NCBI GenBank assembly: GCA_964036045.1
Contig: OZ038391.1
Location: 40,797,685-40,861,684, forward strand
From: Eutreptiella sp. 'Long Island Sound 2002'
Taxonomy: Eukaryota > Euglenozoa > Euglenophyceae > Eutreptiales > Eutreptiaceae
Reading direction: 5' to 3'
Length of the DNA stretch: 64,000 nucleotides
In this document: in pieces, positions 9,601 through 21,059 of the stretch
Position numbering within the stretch: position 1 is the stretch's first letter
Layout: the number at the start of each line of letters is the position of its first letter
The notes under the pieces: model-generated
The model's database searches: none
Told to the model about the DNA's origin: nothing
Seen by the model: only the letters and a program-made list of their open reading frames with translations
Program-made: the position numbers and the translations under genes

Positions 9601-12600
9601 GAGCGCCGCCCCCCGGGGGTCCGAACACGCGATCCCGGTGGGGGGTGACGAGGAAGCAGGCCGTGGCGGTGACGAGGTGGGGCAAGAGCAGCCCACGGAG
9701 GAGGAGCAGCAGCAGGATCAGCCGGAGGTGGCCGGGGAGGAGGTGGACGTGCAGGCCATTGTGGCGGCGGCCCTGGCGAGGATCACGGGTGCTGCGGGCC
9801 CGCCGCCGACAACGGAGGCACTGGAGGAGGAGGACCAACGCAGGAGGGGTGAGGAGGCACAAGTCGCCATGGAGCAGGACGAGGAGCCGGAGTTCAAGGG
9901 TGAAGAGGCACAGGGCGCCGGGGAGCAGGACGAGGAGCTGGTGATCGTGGGGGCGAAGGAGGCGCGTGAGGTGGGTCCACGGGAGCTGGGGGTGGCGGAC
10001 AGGGCTGGGCCGAAGACGGGGGAGGTGGAAACCTGCAGGCACTGGGCCAAGGGGTGGTGCATGCGGGCAGATGCCTGCCGGTACGCCCACCCCCAGCCGC
10101 CGGTGCCGCGGGGAGTACCCCAGGAATTACTCTTGATCCTCCAGGCCATGGCCCGAGTGGGGGCCCTCAGCCTGGACCGCAGCCAGAACCACGGCCGGGG
10201 CCACGGAACGTTGCTGCAGGAAGCGGTGGTAAAGGCGCAAGGGGGAGGGCTCCCGGCGGTGGGGTATGCGGTGGAGAGTGGGGGCCTGACCGAGTGGGCG
10301 GTGGCGTTGCCATGTGGCATGGCGGCCCTGCTCACTCCGTTCCCGGTGGTCCCATGGAGGGACGTGGTCGCCGTCCAGGAAGCCAATCTGGGATGGGTGT
10401 GCACGTGGCACACGCACCCCGCCGGCATGGACCCCCGCGAGTGGCAGGCTAAGGCGGTCGTGACGTACCTGTCCTGGTCGTTGCCGGCAGCGCCGGTTGC
10501 GTGGGCGTAGTGGTGGGACAGGGCGCTCAACTGGGCGAGGGATGGCAGTGCTGTGGCGGCCTGCCCTGACCTCCCACGCGAGCCCGTCTCAGTCCAGCCG
10601 TGGACTGTCTCCCTGCATCTCCCCGCAGTGGCGGCTCGTCTTGCGGCCACAGACCCGGAGGTCTCGCTGCTGGGAGACCGAGAGGGGCCAGGGCTTCGCC
10701 TGGGCCAGGGGCTGGAAGTTCGCACCGCCCGCCTCCCCAGCCCTGGAGACGGGGACATCCTGGGGGGACTCCAGTTCACGCGGGCTGGCGGGGCTGATGT
10801 GTGGACCGCTGTCCATCGCCAGCTCCCAGACGCGTGGCCCCAGGTGTACCGGCCCCCTGGTCACGGGCGTCTGGTGGGAGTGGAATGGCGCGTGTGGGCA
10901 GCCAACGGCCCGTCCCCACCGGTGGTGGTCCTGCCCAGGAGAACCAACCACCCCAGCTGGGAGACCGTGGCGGTCTTGTGGGGATGGGTGGCGGTCCGTG
11001 GGGCCGATGGCCACGTTTTCACTGCCCCAAGGGGCACGGTGATCGAGACCGACGGGAGGACAGCGTTGCAGCTCACGGCACAGCCCCTGACCACGCATGC
11101 TGTGGTGGCCGTCCTCCAATGGGGTGCAAACAGGCCACAGCCGTGGCGCGATCCGGTCGCTAGGGCTGTCTGGCGGGACCTGCCGGTCCTTAAGGCCGCC
11201 GTCTGGTCAGGAGGGGCAGGGCGGCATCTCCCGGGCGCACTCCCATGGCTGCGGGGCTGCGGAGACGCCTCTCCCCCGCCAGATGAGTTGCGGGGCGCCC
11301 TGCAGCGCGTGTACTCCAGGCCCAGGCACCACTTCCTGGTGGCCGCGGACCATGGAGTGGAGCTCAGCGACGACGTGGTCGCGCTGGCAGCCGACGTGGT
11401 GCAGTGCTTGGCCCCCCACGCCATGATGCTCCCGAGGGAGGGGTGGGAGGGCCAGCGGCACGACCAAACCCCGGCTGCCCTCCTCATTGCGAGGTACGTC
11501 GAGCTGGGGGGCTCGGAGGCGGTGTACCTCGACCGGTCGGAGACGCCGGACATGCGGCACTGGACGGCCCACCACCTCGTGGCCCCCTGACATGCGGTTG
11601 GCCGTGGACCCGCTGGACCGGCCTGTGGTGTCGGGGGCCCCGCCCCAATGGCCGCACACGTGGGACATGGCGGTCCGGACGATGCGCATGGCACCCAGGG
11701 GCCAGAGGGCGGGATGGCCGGGTGCAGAGCATCTGCTGGCGGAGGCCCGGGCGGCACAGGTGCAGCAGCCGGCCGGCAACACCAAGGACTGTGGCGTGTG
11801 CGCCCTCATGTCCGTCGTCGGTACCCTCCTCAGGGTGCCGAGGCCGGGCAACCTCCTGTCTGCGCTGGACAGGCGGTGGGTGGCAGCGGTGGTCCTCAAC
11901 AGGGACATGGGGCCCATCGCGCGTCTGCCGTCCCTGGGGGCGCTGCCTGCAGCAGTGTTGGAGGCCCTGCCGGCGCCCCGCACGCCCTTGGACCTGGCGA
12001 ACGTCCCGCACAACGTGGGGCTGCCCGGGGCGCGCATGCAACATGCCCTGCTGTGTATGGCGGCAGCGGCGGACGGGGGGATATCCATGCTGGCGACGGT
12101 GTCCCTGCAGCATGTGCAGGACGCGATGCAGCAGCAGCGGATGCATGCCCCCCAGCCGTGGGAAGAAAGCGCCAAGCGGTGGCTGAGGGTGGAGAGCGTG
12201 CCTTCCACCCATACGGTGGGCGTGGCGGATATGGGGCGGCTGGTGGTGTTGGAGGGGGCGGAGTATTGGGCCTGTGTTCGGGTGGAAACCGGGGGACTGG
12301 AGTGGGTCGTAGTCACCGCGTGCCGGCTCACGAGGCAGCAGTCTAGGGGCCCGGCCTGCTACCGGGTGTTCCGGGAGTGCCTCGGTGAGCTGGGGCCAGT
12401 GCGCAGGGCGCACAGGTGCACGGCCGAGGACATCCCGCCGGCGCCAGCGGTTTTCGTGGAGGTCACTTGGACGCCGGTGATCCAAGGGCAGGACGTCTGG
12501 CCCGTAGCCCCGAGCAACGTGTGGCAGGCTGAGCATGCAGCTGGCATGTGCAGGGCGTTGCAGGGTCACGCGGCGGCCCTCCCCAGGGCCCCGGCAGCAC

Positions 12601-13779
12601 AGTCCTCCAGCAACAGGCCGGCAGCCTCGCTGACACTGCTGCATGGCGCGTCGCGGGCGTGGCATTGGGTTGTGGCGGCATTGGAGCCCCACTCCTCGGC
12701 GCTGCGCCTGTACGATCGCGGAGCGAGCACGGTGCTCACGGTCCGCCCCGCCGACCTGGAGGCCTTGCACCTTAGTGCACTGAGTGGCGACGGGGGCGAA
12801 GCGCTGTACCTCCAAGGGACCGTGACAGGCGCGGCCGCGACACGCTTCCGCCGGCAGAGCGGAGGAGATGCCCTCCGCCTGGTCATGGCGGAGAACATGG
12901 GGCCGTGGCTTTGGGCGTTCTCCACGTCCAGGTGGAAGGTCGAGGGCGACCGGGAGAAGTTCGCCGACGCGTGGCGCCGCTGGGTGGAGGAGCAGTTCCC
13001 CGTGGGGGGAATGCTGCACCTGCCGACACCACCAAGCGTGCCACTAGTACGGCCTGCGGCACCCCCGGCCGCGGCGGCGAGGCAGGCCCCGAAAGCGGCG
13101 CCAAAGCCGCCGCCCAAGAGGAGCCAGCCGCCTCAGTATGGCTCCTATGCCAACATTCGGTACGTGCTGCGGCACTTTGGTGGTGACTTGGCCACGGATC
13201 AGCGTGGGACAAAGACGATCAATGTCTGCCCCTGGTCTCGGCTGGATGGGGCAGGTCATTGCACGCAAAGCTGGCACGCACTGCCGGCCTACCCACCTCC
13301 ACCCCAAGGACCTGCTGGACCACATCCAGCGGGACCATGCGGCTGATCCGGCGCAACGGGACCAGGCGCTGGCCATGCTGGCTGGCGTTATGCCGGGGGG
13401 GGTGGGGCCTTTCGCGTCAGCCCAGGCGGGGTCCAGAGCGCTCACGCTGCCCACGGGTGCCTGCCCTGCGGCGGAGCGCGGGGCATCGTCCTCGGCGGCA
13501 CGATCTGGGGCGATTGGGTCTGCAGCACGGCGTGGGGCAGTGACTTCAACGGGGAGTACGGCGGCAAGTACGTCGGGCGGACAGGCAGAGGGGGAGCCCG
13601 CCGCGTCTGCCGGGTCTCAGCAGGCGACGACCGCCTCGGGCGGAGGCCCACGGGGTCAGGGGCCACCTCGCCGGCCGCCCGCGCCGGGTGCGGAGGGTCC
13701 CCCTGAACCTGCTGGTGGCCCCTCTCCGTCTAGTGATCCGGATCCGGCGGGGGGCCCCGATCCTCACGTGCAGCCATGA
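6638..13779 (+). pseudogene. ORF1, copy A: multidomain protein with CCCH finger and C48-like protease domains (broken)
   Basis: Starts at the ATG shared by all copies and ends at a TGA also shared by all. Breaks: TAG at 8069, 8477 and 10508 (CAG in B and C), +1 nt near 11586, -2 nt near 13265. Order: helical N-terminus (about 115 residues); His/Pro/Gln repeats (7085-7975); a Cys/His cluster CERRHCRYH (about 9001); acidic linker; CCCH finger with C-x7-C-x5-C-x3-H spacing (10034-10090); JAMM-like LGWVCTWHTHP (10385-10420); C48/Ulp1-like region with LSDD (about 11363), HW (11558), Gln (11766) and DCGV with Cys at 11790; a second C48-like region with HW (about 12660) and QSGGDA, Ala at 12870 in place of Cys; then a C2H2-like finger broken in this copy. 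Ulp1 proteases use a His-Asp-Gln-Cys order and NeSL-type LINEs carry a related protease. Function in transposition, perhaps protein processing or removal of SUMO/ubiquitin, is inferred. Confidence 0.75.
7085..7975 (+). repeat. His/Pro/Gln-rich coding tandem repeat in ORF1, copy A
   Basis: Units of about 60 residues (roughly 180-190 bp) follow the pattern VEYPHPLPQQH, PPQHTMPVPEP, PGPGRSAQQQGVSQG, then a run of 6-8 His with HPVHLHHHHHHH. About four units are seen. Copies B and C have the same motif with different unit order and number, as expected from unequal exchange. His runs can bind metal or target nuclear speckles; nothing here proves either. Confidence 0.75.
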
Positions 13780-13791
13780 AGGGGCCCCGCC
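13746..13791 (+). promoter_or_regulatory. Hairpin enclosing the in-frame UGA between ORF1 and ORF2, copy A
   Basis: The 5' arm GGCGGGGGGCCCC (13746-13758) can pair with GGGGCCCCGCC (13781-13791) with a 2-nt bulge. The 22-nt loop holds the ORF1 stop TGA (13777-13779), preceded by CAGCCA. The frame after the TGA is the ORF2 frame and has no ATG before the essential endonuclease SWN motif. The ATG overlapping the stop (ATGA) is in a different frame and closes after 34 codons. Readthrough is the simplest route to ORF2; a frameshift or internal entry are alternatives. Confidence 0.55.
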
Positions 13792-16700
13792 TCCGACACC
13801 CGAGCGGCGGTGTCCTGGAACGTCCAGGGCTCGATGCGGGGGAACGGCGTACCAGTGGCCCCAGGTATGCTCGACGGTGAAGCGGTGGCGGCGGGCATCA
13901 TGAAGGCCGAGGGTGCCATCCTGGGCCTATTCCAGGAGACCGGCCTGTAGGACCCTCAGGGTGTGGTGCACTTGGAGAATCAGTGGCGTCACCACGGGTA
14001 TCATGCGTACCCAGGGGTGGATGCCCAGGCGGCGTCGGCGGCAACGGTGCGCGGCGGGCTCTTGATTGCCCTTCGGGCGGACGTGTTCGCCGCGGAGGAA
14101 GTTCGAGATATCGTGGACATCGTGCCAGGCAAGGCCATGGCCCTCGATGTGGTGACCGCAGGTGGCACCCTCACGGTCATCAACGTCCACGGCCCGGGTA
14201 GCGGCGGCGACTCCTGGGCGTCTAAGGCGTCCTTCTGGGCTGACGTGGCCATGTACGCGGCGGCCAAGAGCGCGGGTGGCACCAGGGCCGTGCTCCTCGG
14301 AGGGGACTTCAACGTGTGGCTGGAGTCCCCGTGGCACCCTACCACGAGGAGGTTCCAAGCCCTGTGGGAACAGTGTGGTTTCCACAGGGCAGGCCCGGAA
14401 CGGGAGGAGGACAGGAGGCCCACGAGGGCAGGGCACCGACTGGACTCCTCTCTTCTAAACTGGCCTATGGTCCCATGGGCGGCGCGTGAGCGCCCTCACT
14501 TGGCGCCGGGGCGGTCTCCTGCGTCACTGAGGTCGGATCATGGCCCTGTGGTCCTGGACATCCCACTGGCGGTGGCCGGCAAGGAGAGGGTCACCACGAT
14601 GGCCTACTCGCACGCCCAGGGCAGGCTGCATGCCATACGCCCGGACTCCCCGGGGGTTCGTGAGGCGGTAGCGGCAGTACTGCAGAAGGCCTGCGGGGAT
14701 CGGCGGCTACAGGCGTGGCTCTCGTCGGACCAGGACGCTGCCACCATGGGCACGTCGGAGGTGCAAGCGGTCTTTGACCTGCTCTACGCTTTCCGTGATG
14801 ACGTGTCCAGGGTCACGGGAGTGCGCATGCCTTCAGGCGTCGACCCGCAGTACCCGTACGGGCAGGCGGAAATGGAGGCGTCGTTGGACCAGGTCCTCTC
14901 GGATCAGCAGGCCCTGGCCTGGCGCGCCCATCAGCTGTGGCAACGGGACGCGGCGGCGGCCGGACTCCACTCCCAGGAAGCGACTGCCCTGCTACAGCAC
15001 CTCCGGCGAGTGGACCCCGACCTGTCCCCAGCCTCGGTAGAGGACCTGCGTGCCGCATTGGACCATCAGCTCCACCAGCTGGAGACACGCGTGGAGGAGC
15101 TGCGGGATGTCCTCAGGAGCAACAGGCGCCTGTCCATCAAGGACTACTGGCGGGGCAGGGTACCGGATCTGCAGCTCCCATGGACGGCGATACGGGGGGC
15201 CATCAACGTGGTGAACTATGCCCCGTCAGTCCTATGGTCTGTACGCGTCCGCGAGTCGGAGAAGGTGCTCTTGGAGGCTCCGGACGTCATCGGTGAGGTC
15301 CAGAGGTATGAGGAGGCGCTGTACGCCAAGCGGCCAGTGAACCTGCCGGCCTTCGAGCGGCTGTTCCGGGCCCACATTCCCAAAGGGGTGCCAGAGGAAT
15401 GGAGGTCGGTACAGGACTACACCATGCAGGACCTTAAAGACGCCGTGAGGCAGGCCGTGGCGGACGACAAAGCTCCGGGGTCCAACCGGGTCACGGCTGC
15501 CCTCATAGCAGAGCTGCCTGAACCGGTGCGGGGGCTCCTGGTGCATGCGTACAGGGCAATCCTGCGGGGTGCGGACGTCCCGGAGTCCTGGCACGAGGCC
15601 ATTATCTGGCTGATGCCCAAGGGCACAGCCACGGGCAACCTAGACGAGTACAGGCCGATAGCGCTGGGGCAGCAGGACATGCGAATGCTCATGACTCCCC
15701 TTATGCGGAGGTTCACAGCTGTTTTGGCACGCAAGGGAATGGCCGCGGACTGGCAGTTCGGAGCCATGCCGGGCTCCACGGCGGCTGCCCCGGTGTTCCT
15801 GGCCCAGCGCAGGCTGCAGCGTGGGCTGGAGGAAAACCACGTCGTGGCCTTCGATGTGTCAAAAGCTTTTGACACAGCGCCGCACGGAGCGCTAGCGCTC
15901 CTCCTGCGCCACATGGGTGTCCCGGAGGAGCTCATCAGACTCTTCCACACCCTCAGCTGCGGGTCTCTGGTGCGCATCATCACTGCGCACGGCCCGACGC
16001 CGAGCATACGACTCCACAGGGGCCTGCGGCAGGGCAGTGCGGAGAGCGCTGTGCTCTACCTCCTCCTTTTGGAGCCTCTCTTGCGGAGCCTCGCCTGCAA
16101 GGCGCGGGGAGATGCTCGCCATGCGGTGCCACCCCTAGTACAGGCGTACTGTGATGACCTCCTGTTGATAGTGCACTCCCTACCGCAATTCCTGGAGTAT
16201 GCGGCGGCGATAGCGCGGTATCTCACTGACCTGGGCATGTCCCTCAACGTGGGCAAATGCGCCTATGCCAATACTGCTCGCATCCATTCGATTATGGTAT
16301 ACCTGAACCCAGGGGACACGGCCGCCCCATGGGTATGCTTACGTGCCAAGGGCACGGTACCATACTTGGGCCTACGCCTCGATCCCATGGGGATGGCGAC
16401 CATGAGAGAGAAACATGTACTCCGGTGTGAAGCTCTGCTGGGCTGGTGCAAGAACACGTTAGGGCCGGCGTCAGTGCCTCATGAGGTGATGGCGGCTGTG
16501 GTTGGAGGCATCGTGCGGTACGCGGCGCCCTACCTGTCCGACACAGCGGAGGCGGTGATCAAGCTGAATACTGCCATCAAGGTTGCGGCCCTGCAGTTCG
16601 AGAAGCTGCCCAAGGATCTGTCCAACGTGGCGGTGCGGTCAGGTCATGGGCTACGGTTGGCGGATGTCCAGGTTATATGCTGCGACTCCGTCGTGGCGAC

Positions 16701-19700
16701 CATGGCTCAGCTCACCCACCACAGGTCGACGACAGTCCGGGATGAGCTGCGGGCCATGCTCCGAGACATGCAGTTGCAGTACGGAGTATGCGGGCAGTTC
16801 ATGGTGCCCTCTGCGTCATTCGCCACACACGCTGGCAATACGTGGGTGGACAGGGTACTCAGAGCGATGGGAACGTTGCGCGTAGGGCTTCTCATGCCAT
16901 CGTCGGTGTACTCGTGTGTACACGCCCATCTGCCGCAAGTGCAGTGGGCGGGGCGGAAGTGGATGTCCCAATCCTATACCTTCAAGGGTAGGGACATCTG
17001 CATTCTCTCGGGGCCCCGCACAGATGCGACAGTACAGTCCCTGACTGATCCCGCAAATGACCTCCTGCATGCGCGGCTCCCCTGCCCTGCGCCCGGGCAC
17101 TGGGCGGTCCATCTTCAGGAGTGCCATGAGGACCACCTGCACCTTCCGCACGCGGGAGTAGGGCCCCTCCAGCTGGACCACGTGTGGCTCACGGGGCTTC
17201 GCGACGTCTTCCGGCCGCAGCTGCCCGGTCCGTTGACTCACCGGCTAATACACCCGGTGCGCCGAAAGAAGGCCAGCAAACGCAATAGGCAGTCCGCTGC
17301 GGGGGACGTGTATGTGGTGGGTGGTTACAGGGAGGAAGGATGGGACCCGACCAACCCGGGGCTGTCCATGCCGTTCGTCCCGCTAGCCGCCCTCCTGTTT
17401 CTGTTGGGGGACGTCTTTGAGGGCTACCAACAGCAAGACGATCCGGCGTCCGTCCCCCTGCTCACTCCTCACGCCGGGGGCGGCATAAGCCCGCCACCAC
17501 TGTGGGTTGTGCACGGGCGGCCACCGTTTTCCAGGGCGTGCGCGGCGGTGCACAAGTGCAGCGAGTGGGCAATTGTTCTTCTGCTGCCGGCGGGCCCAAT
17601 CCCGGATCCGGATGGGTACTCGGTCCCGGAAGTGGTCCGGATGTCCAACGTGCCACACGATCCGCACGTCGCCGTCACGTCGTTGCGTGATGGCGGCGCA
17701 GTGGAGCAGGGGTCTGTGGTGGTATACCAACCTTCCTGCTCCGCAACAGTTTGGGGAGCGGAGTATACCACCGCCCTGGACGCCATAAAGTCAGTCTGCG
17801 GATGTGACCTCGCCTGGAGACCACATGCGGTGTATCGACCGAGGGTGGTCCTGTCCCCGGAGCTCACGGCCTCCAGTGCGGCGTCCCTGGGAAAGGTGGT
17901 GCAGAGCCCCCACTCCGACGTGGCATGGCTGGAGCCCCACCGGTACTGCTGGGTGCCGGTGGCGACTAAAGTCACATCGTCTGACGCGTCGCCCCAGGGA
18001 GACGACGCCACAAACGTGGCGGTGGCCAGCCACGGAATCCCCACGTGGACGGGTGCCATCTACGGCACTGTCCCGGAGGCACAGATCATTGGCGCGGCGG
18101 CGTACTTGTTGCACACGCCCCCGTCAACGTGCACGGTACACGTGGTGGATGCGTCCGTCATAGGAGCGCATCTCCGCAGGGCGCAGGAGGCCCTGTACCG
18201 TGGCATCAAGGGGCTGACATCACATCTGGTCAATCAGCACGCACTGAGCTGGATAGTGGAGGGGCTGCGGCGGCTGCCACGCCGAGTTGGGGGGCCGCAC
18301 CACTGGGTGGTGAGGCAGAGCTCGCACTTGGCGGCGGTCCCGCTCGAGGCACCGGACTTTGCCGCGGCCCGTGCAATGGCCCCGCCTTTCCATCTTGTCC
18401 TGCCAAAGGAGCACGCCATCCTCTTGGTGCCGGAGGATAATGGAGAGCTCGAGCCGCGTGTGCCATCCATGCAAGCCCTTCAGCAAGTCCGGGAGATTGA
18501 GTGGCGTTCGCTGGCGGCTCGCACCAGGGCGCACACGCCACTGGCTGGCGCCTGCGAGGCGATGCCCCTGGGAGCTGTACACCACGGCCCAACGCACAGG
18601 AATATGCTGCGGGCACGTGACGGTCGCTTGTCCACCATGCAGGTCATGCGACGGTGGAGACAGAAGCTCACGCGTATGGCAATAACAGCCCACCCCTATA
18701 TCTTCTGTGGGGGGCCGGAGGAGGACATCGGCCACATGCGCCTACTGTGTGCGCGGGACGAGGAGGTGGCTGGGCTCCTGTGCAGGCGTGTGGAGGAGTT
18801 CACGGCGGAGCTACCCCTGACGGACAGGGCGGTGGAGTTCGTGGCGTGGAGGGAGCACGGCTGCAGGTGGACTGAATCCCTGATGGCAGGTGTCGTCCCC
18901 AGGGACCTGAAGCGGCTGTTCGCTGCGGTGCGAGCGGCGTCGTCCCGGGGCCCTGCCAAGGCCAGGCTCTTTGTGGAGGACATGGTCCAGATTGGGGATG
19001 ATGTGTATGCCCGCAGGAACCATCGGCTCACCCAGATCATGCAGCCGCCGATGCAAGATCGAAGGAGAGCGGTTTACGCGTTCCCGCGCGGTGACACACC
19101 CTTCTGCCCGCCGGCAGGGAGGATCCTGCAGCGTCCGCCGTGGAACCCGTTTGCCGGCCTCCCCGGCGACCTGCGGGCAACCTTCCAGAGGGCACCGCTG
19201 CACGCACTGCTGGTGTCGCGGTCGGGCATCGCGCATGACGAGGCCCTGTCCTTGTTCCCTCACTGGATGGCGGCGGTGGCGCAGGCCTTCGACCAGTGGA
19301 TCGGTTCCTGGGTGGCGCGGGACATCACGACATTCAGGGAGTGGTCCCGCGTGGTGTCAGCGCAGTCGTGGGCCCAGGTGCGTGGTACCAAGGTGAGGGG
19401 CCCTGACGGCCAGAGTGATCCCTGGCTTCACGTGTACGCCAACCATCCAGCTGTGGGGCACGTCATGGGCTGGCCTCGCGAGGTGCTGCCGGTCCTTCAG
19501 CAAACTCTGTGCAGTCTTCCACTCCTGGCGGTGGCTGTTGTACTTGACGTGGGTACGTTGTGGCTGTATGACTGACAGCTGCGACGAGCCGTACCAGCGG
19601 TCACGGAGCAGCGATCCATGGCAGTGTTAGTGGGCTCCAAGCAGCTGGCACGGGTACAAGGCGACGACGCGCAGGGCCACGTCACGGAGGCCATGTTCTC

Positions 19701-20484
19701 TGCTTGCCAGAGGGGGACGACCACGTGGCTGCCGATGCCCGTCACACCCTTGACACCCTGGGCCTCGAGGCGGTCATTGAGGCTCGGGCGGGAGGACAAC
19801 GCTTGGTTCTGGCTTCCGCCAGGGGCCCGGAGCAGGTCGGGGTTGATGTCATCGGGGAGATCTTGCGGGACTACGGTTGGGAGCTCCTGGCGCATGGCAC
19901 GCGCAGCCCCAAAGTGGCGCGGTGGCCCCGGCTGCTTGAGAGCCTGCCGGAGATGCCTGACGGGCGACCGATACTCCGCCCGGTGTCCACGTGGGAGGAA
20001 GCGAGGCGCAGCCTCCTCAGTAGTGCCACAGCACGCACGCTGACGAGGGCTTTGCTCGGACTCCAAGACGCGGGCTGCGATGTATGGCAGGACCTGTGGT
20101 CGCAGTGTTGTGATGGTAGCTGCGTTCCATCGCGGTCTGTGCTTCCGCAGGGATGCCACGGGTGCGGGGAAACGGTGTCAGTTTGGGTTCATCAGTGTGC
20201 CTCCGCCCCGCTGTGCGGGACATGTAAGGAGCATGCCGATAGGGGGTGGCCTAAGGCGAGGTGGGCACTGCGGCACTCTGGACGGATGTCCTCAAGTGCC
20301 TGGAAGACTATCCAGGATGGCCTGAAGAGCGTCCGAGTGGAAGGGGTACGGTGCCCTGGAGCGCCGTGTGGCCCTGCCCCTGATGCTGTGGTGGGCGGCT
20401 CTGGAGGGCGACTCACGGATACTCTGGTTCCGGCATCGCGGAGGAAATGGTGACGGCGTGGTGGAGGCCGGGGGTGCAGATTGA
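13780..20484 (+). pseudogene. ORF2, copy A: APE endonuclease, reverse transcriptase, RNase H (broken)
   Basis: In frame with ORF1 after its TGA. Domains: exonuclease/endonuclease/phosphatase fold with SWNVQG (13813), QET (13933), INVHGPG, GGDFNVW (14299) and SDHGP (14533), all the usual APE motifs; reverse transcriptase with AFDVSKAFDT (about 15847), LRQGSAES and YCDD (16147-16158, usually YADD/FADD); RNase H with Asp 17983, Glu 18076, Asp 18148 and a final Asp at 18355; a zinc knuckle near 18685 where the first Cys is Tyr (C in copy C); and a C-terminal Cys cluster with GCHGCG and CGTC. Breaks: TAG 13948, TGA 19573 (CGG in B and C), +2 nt near 19700, -2 nt near 20365. It would nick DNA and copy the element RNA by target-primed reverse transcription. 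Between 13963 and 19575 the frame is uninterrupted. Confidence 0.9.
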
Positions 20485-20723
20485 TGGGGTTGGGAATTGT
20501 GGGTGCACCAGCTACCGTCCCTACGCTGGACGCAGCGGAGGGGGTAGCGCCTGAGAAGCAGTGCCTTCGCGGCCTGATTGTGCGGTACGGGCAGGCGGCG
20601 TATGACGGCCAACGCGATGTGACAGGTCGTGCCGGCCTGATAGTGAGCCGTACTGCCCCCGTGCATGAGGGTCGGACAGGGATGCTTCACCCGCCTGCCC
20701 CGGGTCGCCGCATACAACAGTGA
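20484..20723 (+). CDS. ORF3, copy A: small protein overlapping the ORF2 stop
   Basis: The ATG overlaps the ORF2 stop as TGATG (TGA 20482-20484, ATG 20484-20486). The product is 79 residues, MGLGIVGAPATVPTLDAAEG onward, ending GRRIQQ. Copy C keeps the full frame with the same ends; copy B has a stop at codon 35. Comparing A with C by eye gives four amino-acid changes and three silent ones, so constraint is not demonstrated. Stop-start coupling is known in some LINEs (UAAUG in SART1). No domain is recognised. Confidence 0.45.
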   Translation: MGLGIVGAPATVPTLDAAEGVAPEKQCLRGLIVRYGQAAYDGQRDVTGRAGLIVSRTAPVHEGRTGMLHPPAPGRRIQQ

Positions 20724-21059
20724 GGTGTCATGGGTCGTCCCGACCAGGGTAATAAGGCCCAAACCCCTGTAGGGTATTCCCATGGCACCGGGGTCTCTCT
20801 TGGCGGCCCGGCCACGGCAGTGTTGGGATTGGTTGCTCGGGATACACCGGGGGTGCACGGAGTTGTATGGGGGTTGCAGCGTTGCGGCGCCCCCTGGAAG
20901 TGTTACACGGGGTTGCGGGGTCAGCCTGCAGGCCCAGGGGGCGGCGACGAGGGGAAGATGTGTGAGTGGAAGGATATGACAGTGGGGTCGTCAGGGGGAC
21001 AGTATGGCGGGCGTCGTGGAGACGGCGTGGTAGCCTGGGAGGAGCACTTACGGGGGGCA

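Noticed and set aside
13776-13880. Reinitiation at the ATG overlapping the ORF1 stop (ATGA) as the ORF2 start
   Set aside because: That frame differs from the ORF2 frame and closes after 34 codons in copy A and likewise in C.
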